Positions 1 through 9,316 of a stretch of DNA of 53,663 nucleotides are shown in pieces. This DNA is from an uncultured Bacteroidia bacterium (GTDB lineage Bacteria; Bacteroidota; Bacteroidia; Bacteroidales; Prolixibacteraceae): positions 1-53,663 of the forward strand of contig CAINVV010000151.1 in NCBI GenBank assembly GCA_903854235.1, in the 5' to 3' direction. Position 1 is the stretch's first letter. Every line of letters starts with the position of its first letter. The notes below the pieces were generated by a model. The model had not been told where the DNA came from. It worked only from the letters and a program-made list of their open reading frames with translations, and ran no database searches. Position numbers and translations under genes: made by a program.

Positions 1-492
1 CTCTGCCACCTTTCTGGCGGTGATGTCACGCAAGGCGCCGTCAATATGGACGGGCTTACCCTCCTCATCAAAAATTAGGCGCGCATTGATGGACACAAAT
101 TTTATCGTTCCATTCTTCGATTTGATCTTAATTTCATAATCCCTGATCTCACCTTTCTGTGCAAGCCTTTCCAATAATTGTTCGCGTTCACTGGGATCCG
201 CGTAGATTTCGTAAACAGGCCTGCCGACCAGCTCCTCCGAATTAAAATCAGTAAAATATTTGATGGAGGGACTTATCTCATGCACAATACCTTTCAGATC
301 GGTCTGGTAGAAAACATCCTGAACATTCTCAAAAATGGTACTGTACTTTAATTCACTCTGATGGAGTTTTTCTACCGCAAGTAAATATTCCTGCTTCTCC
401 TGTTCGTGAATAGCACACAGGTTCTTATACTTTTCATGCAAATCAGCGACCTCCGCCCGAAGCATCGCCAAGGTATTACCAATTTCTTCCAT
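1..492 (-). CDS. PAS-domain sensor protein, C-terminal part outside window
   Basis: I translated this by hand from the ATG at 490-492; the frame stays open to the window edge, so only the first 164 residues are visible. The first 45 or so residues are a predicted coiled coil rich in Glu, Leu and Lys. A PAS domain follows (from about residue 48, beginning KYSTIFENVQDVFYQ). It ends with the PAC-type signature GALRDITARK near residue 155. Such PAS modules sense ligands or redox state and normally feed a histidine kinase, diguanylate cyclase or another PAS domain. The output domain lies off the window, so kinase function is inference only. No upstream partner is visible; the next gene is 400 bases away. 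Confidence 0.8.
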   Translation of the reverse strand, partial: MEEIGNTLAMLRAEVADLHEKYKNLCAIHEQEKQEYLLAVEKLHQSELKYSTIFENVQDVFYQTDLKGIVHEISPSIKYFTDFNSEELVGRPVYEIYADPSEREQLLERLAQKGEIRDYEIKIKSKNGTIKFVSINARLIFDEEGKPVHIDGALRDITARKVAE

Positions 493-892
493 ACAAGCCA
501 CTATATTAAAATCATAAATTACCGCCCATACGGTCTCTCACCGGCAGTTTGGAATTTTCAGTCATACTAGTAAAACAGAGAATTGACAAATTTGTTTTGA
601 ATAATTATTAATTTACATAAAAAAAATTTGCACTGTAAATTTTAAATACCCCGAGGTCTAATAATCAATATCTTATCTTTCACTGCATAATACATAATCA
701 ACAATCTATGTAAATAATAGTTTGCAAATTAGAAGAAATTATCAAAGAATTGCCATTCCCTTGCCAAAAAAACTGATTTCACCTATTCCACTTAGCTTAT
801 CCCCTTCAAACCAACATCCCGTGCCTTGGACTTGGAAACCAAGCACATCACATAATCTCAAATCCGCTCTTTTCCGATTGCTACAAATTTTT
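493..892. other. AT-rich intergenic stretch, no gene supported
   Basis: Four hundred bases separate the divided minus-strand units. The part nearest the PAS gene (about 560-700) is strongly AT-rich and probably holds its promoter, but I see no perfect TAnnTTTG box on the minus strand. Short open frames here (for example 722-913, plus strand) have no recognisable protein character. Confidence 0.5.
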
Positions 893-1393
893 CTACGGCA
901 GTGCTTTGAATAGGTATCCGATGGTCTTTCGCCCGGCATCCGATTTGAAATTCATGGCTACAAATTTTTTCACCCCTTCCGGGGAAACCTCCTCCTCTAC
1001 GGAATTGACCAGAAAATCCGCCTCCACCAGCAACTGGAAATCGATTCCATCGATGGCCGAAAAAGTATGGTGTTTGCTGATGATGAAACAGACTCTGTCG
1101 ATTACCTCTGCATCAACCGACAGCCTTTCAAGAATCTGACGTGCCACCGGCGGACCTTCTATCTCCTGTTTCTCTCCGTCGGAGTAGCCATATTTAGCTT
1201 CAGATACGCAAATACCTATATCATGAAGGATAGCAGTCAGCTCAAGAATCAATTGTTTTTCGGGTGACAGACCCTCCAGCTTTCCCAATAACTGCGCATA
1301 ACCGTATACCTTGAGCGAGTGCTCTATTCTCTTTTGATCCCCCCCATTTCTGCGAATCATCTCCAACAGAACCAATGCAATCTGATTATCCAT
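893..1393 (-). CDS. HD-domain hydrolase-like protein
   Basis: A 166-residue protein with the HD-superfamily pattern: His near residue 25 (EHSLKVYGYA), the His-Asp pair in AILHDIGI near residue 57, and later His residues in ISKHHTFS. HD proteins are metal-dependent phosphohydrolases, often acting on nucleotides or (p)ppGpp-like molecules; the substrate cannot be told from sequence. The ATG overlaps the last 8 bases of uvrB, so the gene is probably translationally coupled to it and may be co-transcribed with a DNA-repair or housekeeping unit. The length fits small stand-alone HD proteins. Function beyond 'HD hydrolase' is not assigned. Confidence 0.8.
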   Translation of the reverse strand: MDNQIALVLLEMIRRNGGDQKRIEHSLKVYGYAQLLGKLEGLSPEKQLILELTAILHDIGICVSEAKYGYSDGEKQEIEGPPVARQILERLSVDAEVIDRVCFIISKHHTFSAIDGIDFQLLVEADFLVNSVEEEVSPEGVKKFVAMNFKSDAGRKTIGYLFKALP

Positions 1394-3413
1394 TTTTTCT
1401 TTCCTTCAAGAGTTTCTGCATCGCGAACATCTCATCTCTCAATCTGGCAGCCTCAATGAAATCCAGCTCTTTGGCCGCTTTTTCCATCTCCTTCTTGGTT
1501 TTCAGAATCGCTTTTTCCAGCGCTTCTGGCTTGAGGTAAGCCAACACCGGATCCGCCGCATAATCGATGGTTTCCGGAGGCAGATAGGGTTTTGCGGTTA
1601 AACCTTTGGATGGTCTGTATTCCAATCCGATAATCTCCCTGGTTGGTTTGATGATCGCAGTAGGTGTAATCCCATTGGCTATGTTGTAGGCGTGCTGTTT
1701 GGTTCTTCTGTAATTGGAAGAATCGATGGTTCGCTGCATGGAATCAGTAATCTTGTCGGCATACATCAGCACCCTGCCATTCAGGTTTCTTGCAGCACGC
1801 CCGGCAGTCTGGGTCAGCGAGCGCTCCGACCGGAGGAAACCCTCCTTGTCGGCGTCCAGGATGGCCACCAGCGATACTTCCGGAAGGTCCAACCCCTCCC
1901 GAAGCAGGTTGATACCCACCAACACATCGAAACTGCCTTTCCGAAGCTCCTCCATGATCTCCACCCGCTCCATCGTATCCACATCCGAGTGGATGTAACG
2001 GCATTTGATGCCAATCCTGTCAAAATACCGGGAGAGCTCTTCTGCCATTCTTTTGGTCAGGGTGGTAACCAGGATGCGTTCGTTCTTGTCAATTCGAAGA
2101 TGAATTTCATGGATCAGATCGTCGACCTGGTTGTGTGCGGGGCGTACTTCGATAATAGGATCGAGCAATCCGGTTGGACGGATGATCTGCTCCACGATTA
2201 CCCCTTCACTCTTCTGCAACTCATAATCTGCTGGAGTGGCACTGACAAAGATCAATTGTTTGGCAATGGCTTCAAATTCATCAAATTTCAATGGTCTGTT
2301 GTCCGTGGCAGCCGGCAACCTGAAACCATAGTCGACAAGGGTCGTTTTCCTCGAACGGTCGCCACCGTACATCGCACGGATCTGAGGCATCGTCACGTGG
2401 CTCTCGTCGATGACCATCAAAAAATCATCCGGGAAAAAATCGAGAAGACAGAAGGGGCGGGTACCCGGAGCCCTGCCATCGAAATAACGGGAATAATTTT
2501 CGATTCCCGGACAATATCCCAGTTCACGGATCATCTCCAGGTCGTAATTGACACGGTCCTCGATTCGCTTTGCTTCGGCGAATTTTCCCGCACTGCGAAA
2601 GAAATTAATCTGGCCGACCAGATCATCCTGAATCTGACGAATGGCCGCCTTGGTGCGATCCTTCGTGGTAACGAAAATATTGGCAGGATAGACGGAATAA
2701 TGCTCGTGCGTCTGAAGAAAGGCCCCGTTTTCCGGATTGAAGGTAGAAATCTCCTCCACTTCATCCCCAAAGAATTGAATTCGCACCGCATCATCCGCGT
2801 AAGCGGGGAAAATATCGACCGTATCTCCCTTCACCCTGAAATTGCCTCGCTGAAAATCCGAATCCGTTCTTGAATACATTGCGTCCACCAGTCGCCGGAG
2901 CATCTCATTCCTGCCAAACTGCTCCCCGACTTTCAGATGGGTAACATTGGCGTGGAAATCTTCTGGGTTTCCAATTCCATAAATACAGGATACCGACGAA
3001 ACGACCACAATATCCCTTCTTCCAGAAAGGAGCGAAGAGGTGGCTGCCAGTCTCAGCTTTTCGATCTCCTTGTTGATGGCCAAATCCTTTTCGATGAAAG
3101 TATCAGTGGTAGGCAAATAAGCTTCAGGCTGGTAGTAATCGTAATAGGAGACAAAATATTGCACGGCATTCTCCGGAAAGAATTGCTTCATTTCGCCGTA
3201 TAGCTGCGCCGCCAAGGTCTTGTTGTGGCTGAGGATCAGTGTGGGTTTTTTGACCTGTTCGATTACATTGGCGATGGTAAAGGTCTTGCCTGAACCGGTC
3301 ACGCCAAGGAGTGTCTGGCTCGGAATTCCCGAAACAATCCCCTCACTCAGCTGCGCTATGGCCTGCGGCTGGTCTCCTGTGGGTATGAAATCGGCAGTTA
3401 TCTTAAAGTCCAT
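1386..3413 (-). CDS. uvrB: Excinuclease ABC subunit B
   Basis: UvrB is the damage-verifying helicase-like subunit of nucleotide excision repair, working with UvrA and UvrC. The 675-residue length is normal. Visible landmarks are Walker A GVTGSGKT near residue 38, the beta-hairpin region YYDYYQPEAYLP near residue 91 that inserts between DNA strands, the DEAD-like VIDESHVT, helicase motif VI QTAGRAARN near residue 540, and a C-terminal UVR motif (AAKELDFIEAARLRDEM) that contacts UvrC. The start is the ATG at 3411-3413; heptameric repeat tracts lie just upstream. The 3' end overlaps the HD-domain gene by 8 bases. Assignment is secure. Confidence 0.98.
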   Translation of the reverse strand: MDFKITADFIPTGDQPQAIAQLSEGIVSGIPSQTLLGVTGSGKTFTIANVIEQVKKPTLILSHNKTLAAQLYGEMKQFFPENAVQYFVSYYDYYQPEAYLPTTDTFIEKDLAINKEIEKLRLAATSSLLSGRRDIVVVSSVSCIYGIGNPEDFHANVTHLKVGEQFGRNEMLRRLVDAMYSRTDSDFQRGNFRVKGDTVDIFPAYADDAVRIQFFGDEVEEISTFNPENGAFLQTHEHYSVYPANIFVTTKDRTKAAIRQIQDDLVGQINFFRSAGKFAEAKRIEDRVNYDLEMIRELGYCPGIENYSRYFDGRAPGTRPFCLLDFFPDDFLMVIDESHVTMPQIRAMYGGDRSRKTTLVDYGFRLPAATDNRPLKFDEFEAIAKQLIFVSATPADYELQKSEGVIVEQIIRPTGLLDPIIEVRPAHNQVDDLIHEIHLRIDKNERILVTTLTKRMAEELSRYFDRIGIKCRYIHSDVDTMERVEIMEELRKGSFDVLVGINLLREGLDLPEVSLVAILDADKEGFLRSERSLTQTAGRAARNLNGRVLMYADKITDSMQRTIDSSNYRRTKQHAYNIANGITPTAIIKPTREIIGLEYRPSKGLTAKPYLPPETIDYAADPVLAYLKPEALEKAILKTKKEMEKAAKELDFIEAARLRDEMFAMQKLLKERKNG

Positions 3414-3567
3414 GCTAAAGAAGGCTAAAGTAAAAAGGCAAAAAGCAAAAGTAAAAAGGCAAAAGTATTTGCATGAATCTTACTACGTATTTTTTAAACT
3501 GCGGATACAAGACCTCGCCAAAATTAACACCAATCCCCTTTACTTTTGCCTTTATCCTTTTGCCTTA
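3414..3567. repeat. Inverted pair of heptamer tracts upstream of uvrB
   Basis: Between the HAD gene (stop side at 3565) and uvrB, 3414-3466 carries heptamers such as AAAAGGC, AAAAAGC and AAAAGTA. At 3541-3567 the complementary type appears: TACTTTT, GCCTTTA, TCCTTTT, GCCTTAA. A 14-base block in one arm is the reverse complement of a block in the other at 13 of 14 positions, so the two tracts could pair into a long hairpin in the spacer transcript. The remaining spacer holds no gene. Confidence 0.75.
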
Positions 3568-4158
3568 AATGAAAGGTATCACATCCGTGGCGATCATTCC
3601 GGCAGCTTTGGCAGCCTGCAATCCCAGGATACTGTCTTCGAATACCTGGCAGAATTCGGGGGGAATGCCAATCAGTTCAGCAGCCTTCAGGAAGGTATCC
3701 GGATGAGGCTTGTGATTCTGTACATCCTCTGCAGTCACAACGTGCTCAAAATGCTGCCTGACACCTGCCAGTTCGAGCGTTTTGACAGCATAATACCTGG
3801 TACCGCCTGTACCGCAGGCCATCGGCAATTTGCCAGTATAGTCCTGAATGATTTTGACCACAGGAAGAATGGCCTTCGCCTTGTGAATATTTTGAAGGAA
3901 ATGAAACTCCTTTTTGTCCGCAAATTCCTGCGGATCAAAGTCGAGACCGAATTTTTCCTTGAGCAGAACACAGGTTTGGAAGGCTGGAATGCCACTCAGA
4001 CTGTAGAATAGTTCGGTGGAGATCTCGAAACCATACTCTGCTGCCGTTTCCTGATAGGCAAGTTGATGTATCGGCATGGTATCCGAGATGGTGCCGTCAA
4101 TATCGAAGATGAGTCCCCTGGCTCTGGGATCAACCGTTAAAGTTTGCTTTTTTGTCAT
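3565..4158 (-). CDS. HAD-superfamily phosphatase/phosphomutase-like hydrolase
   Basis: A 197-residue HAD hydrolase. Motif I is FDIDGTISDTMP, with nucleophile Asp19 and acid/base Asp21; the C-terminal motif is FEDSILGLQAAKAAGM with the conserved Asp. A small helical cap lies between motifs I and II, as in beta-phosphoglucomutase and the GS1-like phosphatases. The substrate is probably a small phosphosugar, but it is not determinable here. I place the start at the ATG at 4156-4158: the open frame extends 43 codons further upstream, but that extension is not HAD-like. The gene lies upstream of uvrB on the same strand, separated by the heptamer-repeat spacer. Confidence 0.85.
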   Translation of the reverse strand: MTKKQTLTVDPRARGLIFDIDGTISDTMPIHQLAYQETAAEYGFEISTELFYSLSGIPAFQTCVLLKEKFGLDFDPQEFADKKEFHFLQNIHKAKAILPVVKIIQDYTGKLPMACGTGGTRYYAVKTLELAGVRQHFEHVVTAEDVQNHKPHPDTFLKAAELIGIPPEFCQVFEDSILGLQAAKAAGMIATDVIPFI

Positions 4159-4317
4159 CTGTTGTTCCTGTTTCGTGCAAAAATAACGATTAAAGCGCTT
4201 GGCAGCTGCACCAAATCCCCCAAACATCAATTTTCCCGAAAAACAATAAAGGAACATCAGGGATATTTTGCTACTTTGCATCCACAATCATAGTTATTCA
4301 CTCAACCGATTCTGTCT

Positions 4318-4710
4318 ATGCAGGCGCACGAACTTTACCTTCCCATGCTTATCTCCCTTTGGGTGATTTTCATAGGCATTGCACTGATAATCATCGGATA
4401 TTCGGACAAAAAATCACTGTTTACCTATTCAGGCTGGGGTTTATTGATGGCAAACGGATTGGTCTCACTCTATTACAACCTCTTGCAAATTGATCCTTCC
4501 CATTTTGAGGCAAGCAGTTCGCTGAGGGAAACAGCAGGTTTTTTGGTTACTGCAGGCTGGCTGAATGTTGCAGGTGCCTTTCTGGCTCTGCTTGCTTTGC
4601 TTTTCTTTCATTTTAAGAAAAGGCGATACTTTCTGCTTGCGGTTTTAACCATCCTCTTTTTTGCCATCCAGTTTTTTCAGTACTACAGCCTGATTCAGAA
4701 ACCAAAGTGA
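4318..4710 (+). CDS. Small four-helix membrane protein, unknown function
   Basis: A 130-residue hydrophobic protein with about four membrane segments: roughly residues 8-27, 38-55, 75-98 and 103-122. The loops are short, and a basic KKRR cluster between segments 3 and 4 suggests a cytoplasmic loop there. I do not recognise the family and assign no function. It is followed by another small membrane-anchored gene and ovoA on the same strand, with spacers of about 137 and 50 bases, so co-transcription is possible but unproven. Confidence 0.65.
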   Translation: MQAHELYLPMLISLWVIFIGIALIIIGYSDKKSLFTYSGWGLLMANGLVSLYYNLLQIDPSHFEASSSLRETAGFLVTAGWLNVAGAFLALLALLFFHFKKRRYFLLAVLTILFFAIQFFQYYSLIQKPK

Positions 4711-4847
4711 CTTACGAACGTATTTTAATAGGATCTTTGGTATAAGTAAAAACTGCCGGAACGCTTTAATCGGTTCATTTGCCGGAAAAGTATAAATGAA
4801 ATTAATTTACGTTTCTGCTCAATTGCAAAACTTCAATATATTCAACG

Positions 4848-5381
4848 ATGACAAATGATATCAATGGTATTTGGGAGATACTGAAGATCGTACTACCAGC
4901 CCTGATTGTCTTTTTTACCGCCTATTTTCTGCTTCGTGATCTGCTTGAAAATGACCGGCGCAGAAGGGAATTTGAATTCACCGTCGGTCAGGCCAAGGAG
5001 ATGGTTCCTGTCAGGTTGCAGGCCTACGAACGCCTGACCCTGTTTCTGGAGCGGATCAGTCCGGAATCATTGTTAATCCGGCACACTCCACAAGATCTGA
5101 CTGTTGGTCAGTACCAGCAGGTTCTGCTTACAGCCATCCGTCAGGAGTATGAACACAATCTCTCCCAGCAGATCTATGTCTCCCCCCTTCTCTGGGAGAC
5201 AATTCGAAATGCGAAGGAGAAGCTGATTATCTTGATCAACCGTTCGGCAGAAGAGCTCGACCAGCAGCTTATCGGTTATGAACTTGGAAAAAGAATTTTC
5301 ACCAACTACCTGGATCAGGATCCCGCGTCAGTAGTGCGGGCGATCTTAGAGCTTAAAAAAGAGGTCGGAAAACTGATGTAA
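4848..5381 (+). CDS. Membrane-anchored coiled-coil protein, unknown function
   Basis: A 177-residue protein with one N-terminal membrane helix (about residues 11-28), a charged stretch (LLENDRRRREFEF), and then an alpha-helical, Arg/Glu/Leu-rich cytoplasmic body. The block VRLQAYERLTLFLERISPESLLIR is the most family-like part; I recall similar proteins of unknown function from Bacteroidota but cannot name the family with certainty. It ends 50 bases before ovoA on the same strand. There are no catalytic motifs, so a structural or scaffolding role is only a guess. Confidence 0.7.
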   Translation: MTNDINGIWEILKIVLPALIVFFTAYFLLRDLLENDRRRREFEFTVGQAKEMVPVRLQAYERLTLFLERISPESLLIRHTPQDLTVGQYQQVLLTAIRQEYEHNLSQQIYVSPLLWETIRNAKEKLIILINRSAEELDQQLIGYELGKRIFTNYLDQDPASVVRAILELKKEVGKLM

Positions 5382-5431
5382 TTCCGCTGCATCCAAAAAT
5401 ATTTTTATGGTTATCCCTTAAATCAAATGAC

Positions 5432-7540
5432 ATGGACCCGCGTTTTGTAACAAAAACCATCAATCTTCATACAGGCAATCCCGAACAAAAAAGAGCCGAA
5501 ATCCTGGCCTATTTTCAATTAACCTATCACCTCGACGAGCACCTTTTCGAGGTATTTTCGGATACCGCCGGGATGTACCGGACCGCCGATCCGCTCCGCC
5601 ATCCGCTCATATTTTACTTTGGTCATACGGCAGCCTTTTATATCAACAAACTGATTATCTCCAAATTGCTGGAGAACAGGATCAACCCAAAATTTGAATC
5701 GATGTTCGCCATCGGGGTAGATGAAATGTCGTGGGACGACCTGAACCAGAGCAACTACAAATGGCCCACTGTGGAGGAGGTGAAGGATTATCGGCTGAAA
5801 GTCTACGAAACGGTAGTCAGTCAGATTGAATGTATGCCCATTCAATTACCCATCAAGTGGGAAGATCCCATTTGGATCATCCTGATGGGGATCGAACATT
5901 CGCGCATCCACCTTGAAACCTCGTCGGTGCTGATCCGTCAATTACCACTGAAATATCTGCGTCCGATCCCGGGATGGGAGACCTGCTCCTTCGCTGATTT
6001 CGCACCTGTCAACAGGTTGCTTCCCGTGCAGGGTGCATCTGTTCAACTGGGCAAATCCTTCCACGACAAGCTCTATGGTTGGGACAACGAATACGGTACC
6101 CATCAGGCAACCGTCGAAAATTTCGAAGCAGCAGCCTTTCTGTGCTCTAACGGCGAATTTCTGGATTTCATCAACGACAAGGGATACCATACCGAACATT
6201 ATTGGACGGAAGAGGGTTGGCGTTGGAAAAGCTACACCCAATCTGAACATCCCCTGTTTTGGAGAAAAAATGGAGAAAATTACAGGCTAAGACTGGTCTT
6301 TGAAGAGATTGCAATGCCGTGGAATTGGCCTGTGGAAGTCAATTACCTGGAAGCCAAAGCATTTTGCAACTGGAAGAAGGAAAAAACAGGTCAGCCGATC
6401 CGGCTGATGACAGAAGAGGAGTGGTACATCCTTCACGACAATGCCAATGTTCCGGATCTGACAGAATGGGAAAAAGCCCCCGGCAACATCAACCTCGAAC
6501 ATTACCAGAGTCCCTGCCCTGTAGATCGGTTTGCCTTCGGCGAATTTTACGATCTGATTGGCAATGTCTGGCAATGGACCGAGACCACCATTTCGGGATA
6601 CGAAGGATTTAAGATCCATCCCTCTTACGATGATTTCTCGGTCCCTACCTTCGACATGCGACACAATATGATCAAGGGAGGTTCCTGGATCGCAACAGGC
6701 AACGAAGCTATCCGCGATTCCAGGTATGCCTTCAGACGCCATTTCTACCAGCATGCAGGTTTTCGCTATGTGTCATCTGAGCAGGATGTTATCATCAAGG
6801 ACAGCACCTGCGAGATGGATCCCGAAGTGGTGCAGTATTGCGAAACACACTATGGCTCAGCACCCCTGAAAGTTCCCAATTTCCAGAAGGCACTAGCAGA
6901 ATATTGTGTCTCTGTATCCACCGGATTCCTGCAACGCTGTGCGCTCGATATGGGATGCAAAACAGGCCGGACGAGTTGGGAACTGGCACGGACCTTCAAC
7001 AATGTCACAGGAGTGGATCTCTCCGCCAGAACCATCCGCGTTGCCACCCAATTGCAGGAACAAGGAAGTTTTAACTATGTTTTTTCCGAAGAGGGAGAAG
7101 TGGTGGATTACAGGCAGGTTGCCCTGGAAGATTTCGACCTGACTTCGCTGGTAAAAAAAGTAAAATTCCTGCAATCCGATTTTGCCAACCTGAAGAACGT
7201 CTTCAGCGGGTACGACCTGATTGTGGTAAATGACATACTGGACAAGATCTACCAGCCCAGGGAGCTGTTGTCTCAATTGCACAGAAGAATGAACGACCAC
7301 GGCATTCTGGTCATTGCCACCGCATGGGACTGGGATGAGAAGCAAACCAAACCAGAAAACTGGCTGGGTGGATACCGGAGCTCGGCAGAACCCGTCCGTG
7401 GGGCTGAAACCGTGGAGGAGTTGTTGAAAGAGCACTTTTTCAAAACAGATCAATCGACAGTTCTCCCGTCTCTATTCAGGGTCAACAGACGAAAATCCAT
7501 TCTGAAAGAGATCGAGGTGACCGTGTGGAAGAAAAAGTAA
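5432..7540 (+). CDS. ovoA: 5-histidylcysteine sulfoxide synthase / mercaptohistidine methyltransferase
   Basis: OvoA is a non-haem iron enzyme that joins cysteine to C5 of histidine with oxygen, making the sulfoxide precursor of ovothiol, and in its C-terminal part methylates 4-thiohistidine. The 702-residue protein shows three regions. First is an N-terminal DinB-like helical region with the iron-binding HX3HXE motif (His156, His160, Glu162). Second is the formylglycine-generating-enzyme-like central domain, with RLMTEEEWYILHD, GNVWQWTET and a typical GGSW/RYAFRRHF end near residue 440. Third is a SAM methyltransferase from about residue 490 with the glycine-rich motif ALDMGCKTGR. All parts of a full-length bifunctional OvoA are present. 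The PLP lyase OvoB is not in this window. A perfect hairpin terminator follows. Confidence 0.93.
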   Translation: MDPRFVTKTINLHTGNPEQKRAEILAYFQLTYHLDEHLFEVFSDTAGMYRTADPLRHPLIFYFGHTAAFYINKLIISKLLENRINPKFESMFAIGVDEMSWDDLNQSNYKWPTVEEVKDYRLKVYETVVSQIECMPIQLPIKWEDPIWIILMGIEHSRIHLETSSVLIRQLPLKYLRPIPGWETCSFADFAPVNRLLPVQGASVQLGKSFHDKLYGWDNEYGTHQATVENFEAAAFLCSNGEFLDFINDKGYHTEHYWTEEGWRWKSYTQSEHPLFWRKNGENYRLRLVFEEIAMPWNWPVEVNYLEAKAFCNWKKEKTGQPIRLMTEEEWYILHDNANVPDLTEWEKAPGNINLEHYQSPCPVDRFAFGEFYDLIGNVWQWTETTISGYEGFKIHPSYDDFSVPTFDMRHNMIKGGSWIATGNEAIRDSRYAFRRHFYQHAGFRYVSSEQDVIIKDSTCEMDPEVVQYCETHYGSAPLKVPNFQKALAEYCVSVSTGFLQRCALDMGCKTGRTSWELARTFNNVTGVDLSARTIRVATQLQEQGSFNYVFSEEGEVVDYRQVALEDFDLTSLVKKVKFLQSDFANLKNVFSGYDLIVVNDILDKIYQPRELLSQLHRRMNDHGILVIATAWDWDEKQTKPENWLGGYRSSAEPVRGAETVEELLKEHFFKTDQSTVLPSLFRVNRRKSILKEIEVTVWKKK

Positions 7541-7573
7541 TCTGCCATAAACGGCATTCCACAGATTAAACTT

Positions 7574-7619
7574 AAAAAAGCAAAGATCCGATATGGGCAT
7601 CGGATCTTTGCTTTTTTTT
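7574..7619. terminator. Bidirectional intrinsic terminator
   Basis: A perfect 13-bp stem (7580-7592 with 7599-7611) and a 6-base loop, preceded by six A and followed by eight T. It serves ovoA on the plus strand and can serve the converging peptidase gene on the minus strand. Confidence 0.93.
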
Positions 7620-7683
7620 CAGGCTTTACAATTGAATGGGGAAACAAAAATAGCCGATCTGTTTTTTTAATCCTTCTGAAAAA

Positions 7684-8991
7684 TCAGTTCAGCCAGGCAT
7701 TCAGTGTATCTACTGCCTTCTTTTTCAAAGGCTCCGGCATGTTATTGATACGGCTTCGGTGGGAACCTCCCGGCTGAAAAAGGATGACTACCCCTGGATT
7801 CTTTCCGCCTTTTGCAGCGGAGGCAGACCAGGGATCAATGGCACCATAAATCAAAAGTACATTTTTGGCTGTCGTTTTCAAATAACGGTCTGTTTGCAGA
7901 CTCATCTCCGGATTGTACGGGAAGATCTGATCCTTGTCAAGGAACAGCCGTTCGACATATCCCTCCGTATTTTTGGTTTCAATCAACCTCCTGAATGGTT
8001 TGGTGTCGTAAGCATAATACCCTAGCTGCCGGTGTGCCTGAACGAAAAACGGGGCATTGGCCTTCCCGCTTTCGATGTCGAAATAACTGCAGGAACTCAC
8101 CTTTTGAAAATAATCAAAGATCACCTTATCGGATGCCGTCAGCGCAGGAATCTCCTTGACCGAATGACCCCATTGCCAGAAGGAGAAGGAAAACTCCAGC
8201 AGGGAGTAGTCGTATATCTCCCTTACGGGGGCCTTGAAATGGTAATTCTTCTCTTTGCCAAGCTGTTCGAAAAGTGGCATCAGTTTATCCTTCCTGCGGA
8301 GTACCTCCATCTGAAAATTCTTGACCAGTTTCCGCTCTTGTCTGGTACCTGTCAGTTTTTCAATAAAATGAGGATGCCTTGATTCTTCCACGGAAAAATT
8401 GAGCGGGGCGACAAATGGCACAGAGACATCTACGTCATTGGGATAGAGCATTCGGTGGTAAAGGGTCGTTTCCCCACCCTTGCTGATGCCCGTACTGATC
8501 CATTTCTGACTGTATATTTTTTTAAAGAGTTCGACAACGTGGTGTTGATCTGCGGCAGCATTTTCAACCGTAAGGTCGATCCAATGGATGGAATCCGGAT
8601 GAGACTTGCCAAAATAGCGGTGTTCCACGAAGATCTGGTTGGCCTTGAGCAGGGGACACAACTCTTCCAGGTGACGCTTACCGGCAGCATAACCTCCGCC
8701 ATAACCTTCGGTTACAAACACCACGGGACGATCATAGCCCAGGTGTGAAACGAATACCCTTTGCGGGAAAGATCCTTTTTCGGGATGTTGATGATCTATG
8801 GGCTGTTTGATATTGACGATATAGGCTTCGCTGAAAAAGGGATTTTGCTCCATCTTCTCCACGGAGACGATATCGGGCAATGCCTTGATTCGCTCCAGCA
8901 GCGTTTGCGCCACCAACGACTGGAAACCAACAAAAAGTATAAATGAAAGAAGCGCTATGCTCCTCCTAATTTTGAAATTTGAATAAATCAT
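7684..8991 (-). CDS. Secreted S28/S37-type serine (tripeptidyl-)peptidase
   Basis: A 435-residue exported alpha/beta-hydrolase peptidase. Residues 1-29 form a signal peptide ending in VAQ. The nucleophile elbow is GISKGGET (Ser170). The acid is probably the Asp in IYGAIDPWSAS, and the base His sits in PGGSHRSRI near the C-terminus. EHRYFGKSHP before the elbow is typical of the proline-specific S28 group and of the Streptomyces PS-10 (S37) tripeptidyl aminopeptidases; I cannot choose between them. It probably trims peptides in the periplasm or outside the cell. The upstream gap towards the DUF493 gene is filled by a copy of the composite intergenic repeat. Confidence 0.82.
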   Translation of the reverse strand: MIYSNFKIRRSIALLSFILFVGFQSLVAQTLLERIKALPDIVSVEKMEQNPFFSEAYIVNIKQPIDHQHPEKGSFPQRVFVSHLGYDRPVVFVTEGYGGGYAAGKRHLEELCPLLKANQIFVEHRYFGKSHPDSIHWIDLTVENAAADQHHVVELFKKIYSQKWISTGISKGGETTLYHRMLYPNDVDVSVPFVAPLNFSVEESRHPHFIEKLTGTRQERKLVKNFQMEVLRRKDKLMPLFEQLGKEKNYHFKAPVREIYDYSLLEFSFSFWQWGHSVKEIPALTASDKVIFDYFQKVSSCSYFDIESGKANAPFFVQAHRQLGYYAYDTKPFRRLIETKNTEGYVERLFLDKDQIFPYNPEMSLQTDRYLKTTAKNVLLIYGAIDPWSASAAKGGKNPGVVILFQPGGSHRSRINNMPEPLKKKAVDTLNAWLN

Positions 8992-9316
8992 ATGATCTAA
9001 CTATTTTGGAATTTCGATTTTTGATTTTTGAATACCTGCGATCCGTGATTTTTAACAATGAACAAATGCAAATTCTCACTTCACCACCCTTCATTTTTCT
9101 CCCAGTTTTCAACTCTTAACTTCTTTTGTTCCTTCCGTCCGATCCCAACCAATCTCTATTTTCAGAAATTGTACGCGGACGGCGGTCTATAAAAACTCGT
9201 TCAACTACCATAATATTGCCGCTACGCGGCTGGATTCCCTCAACATGATTTTGCAGTCCAACCTATCTTCAACTCTTCACTCTTCACTCTTCCTGGTCCT
9301 ATGGTCCCCCAATCTT
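8992..9316 (-). repeat. Composite intergenic repeat, copy A
   Basis: Reads on the minus strand from the DUF493 stop to the peptidase start. The parts in order are: GAAGAGT-type heptamers (plus-strand ACTCTTC x3 at 9272-9292); a GC hairpin (9218-9230, GCCGC/TAC/GCGGC on the plus strand); a 48-base block at 9103-9150, identical in reverse complement to 49454-49501; and A-rich heptamers at 9009-9036 (plus strand GAATTTC, GATTTTT, GATTTTT, GAATACC). No gene is present. Confidence 0.85.

Noticed and set aside
722-913. A 63-codon plus-strand frame near the HD-domain gene
   Set aside because: No signal peptide, domain or promoter supports it; composition fits antisense or intergenic noise.
1692-2873. 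A 393-codon open frame on the plus strand opposite uvrB
   Set aside because: It lies fully antisense to a secure uvrB and its translation has no protein-family character; it is a by-product of the coding strand's codon use.
3220-4011. A 263-codon plus-strand frame across uvrB, the spacer and the HAD gene
   Set aside because: It crosses two well-supported minus-strand genes and the heptamer repeat; its middle is low-complexity Lys-rich translation of that repeat.
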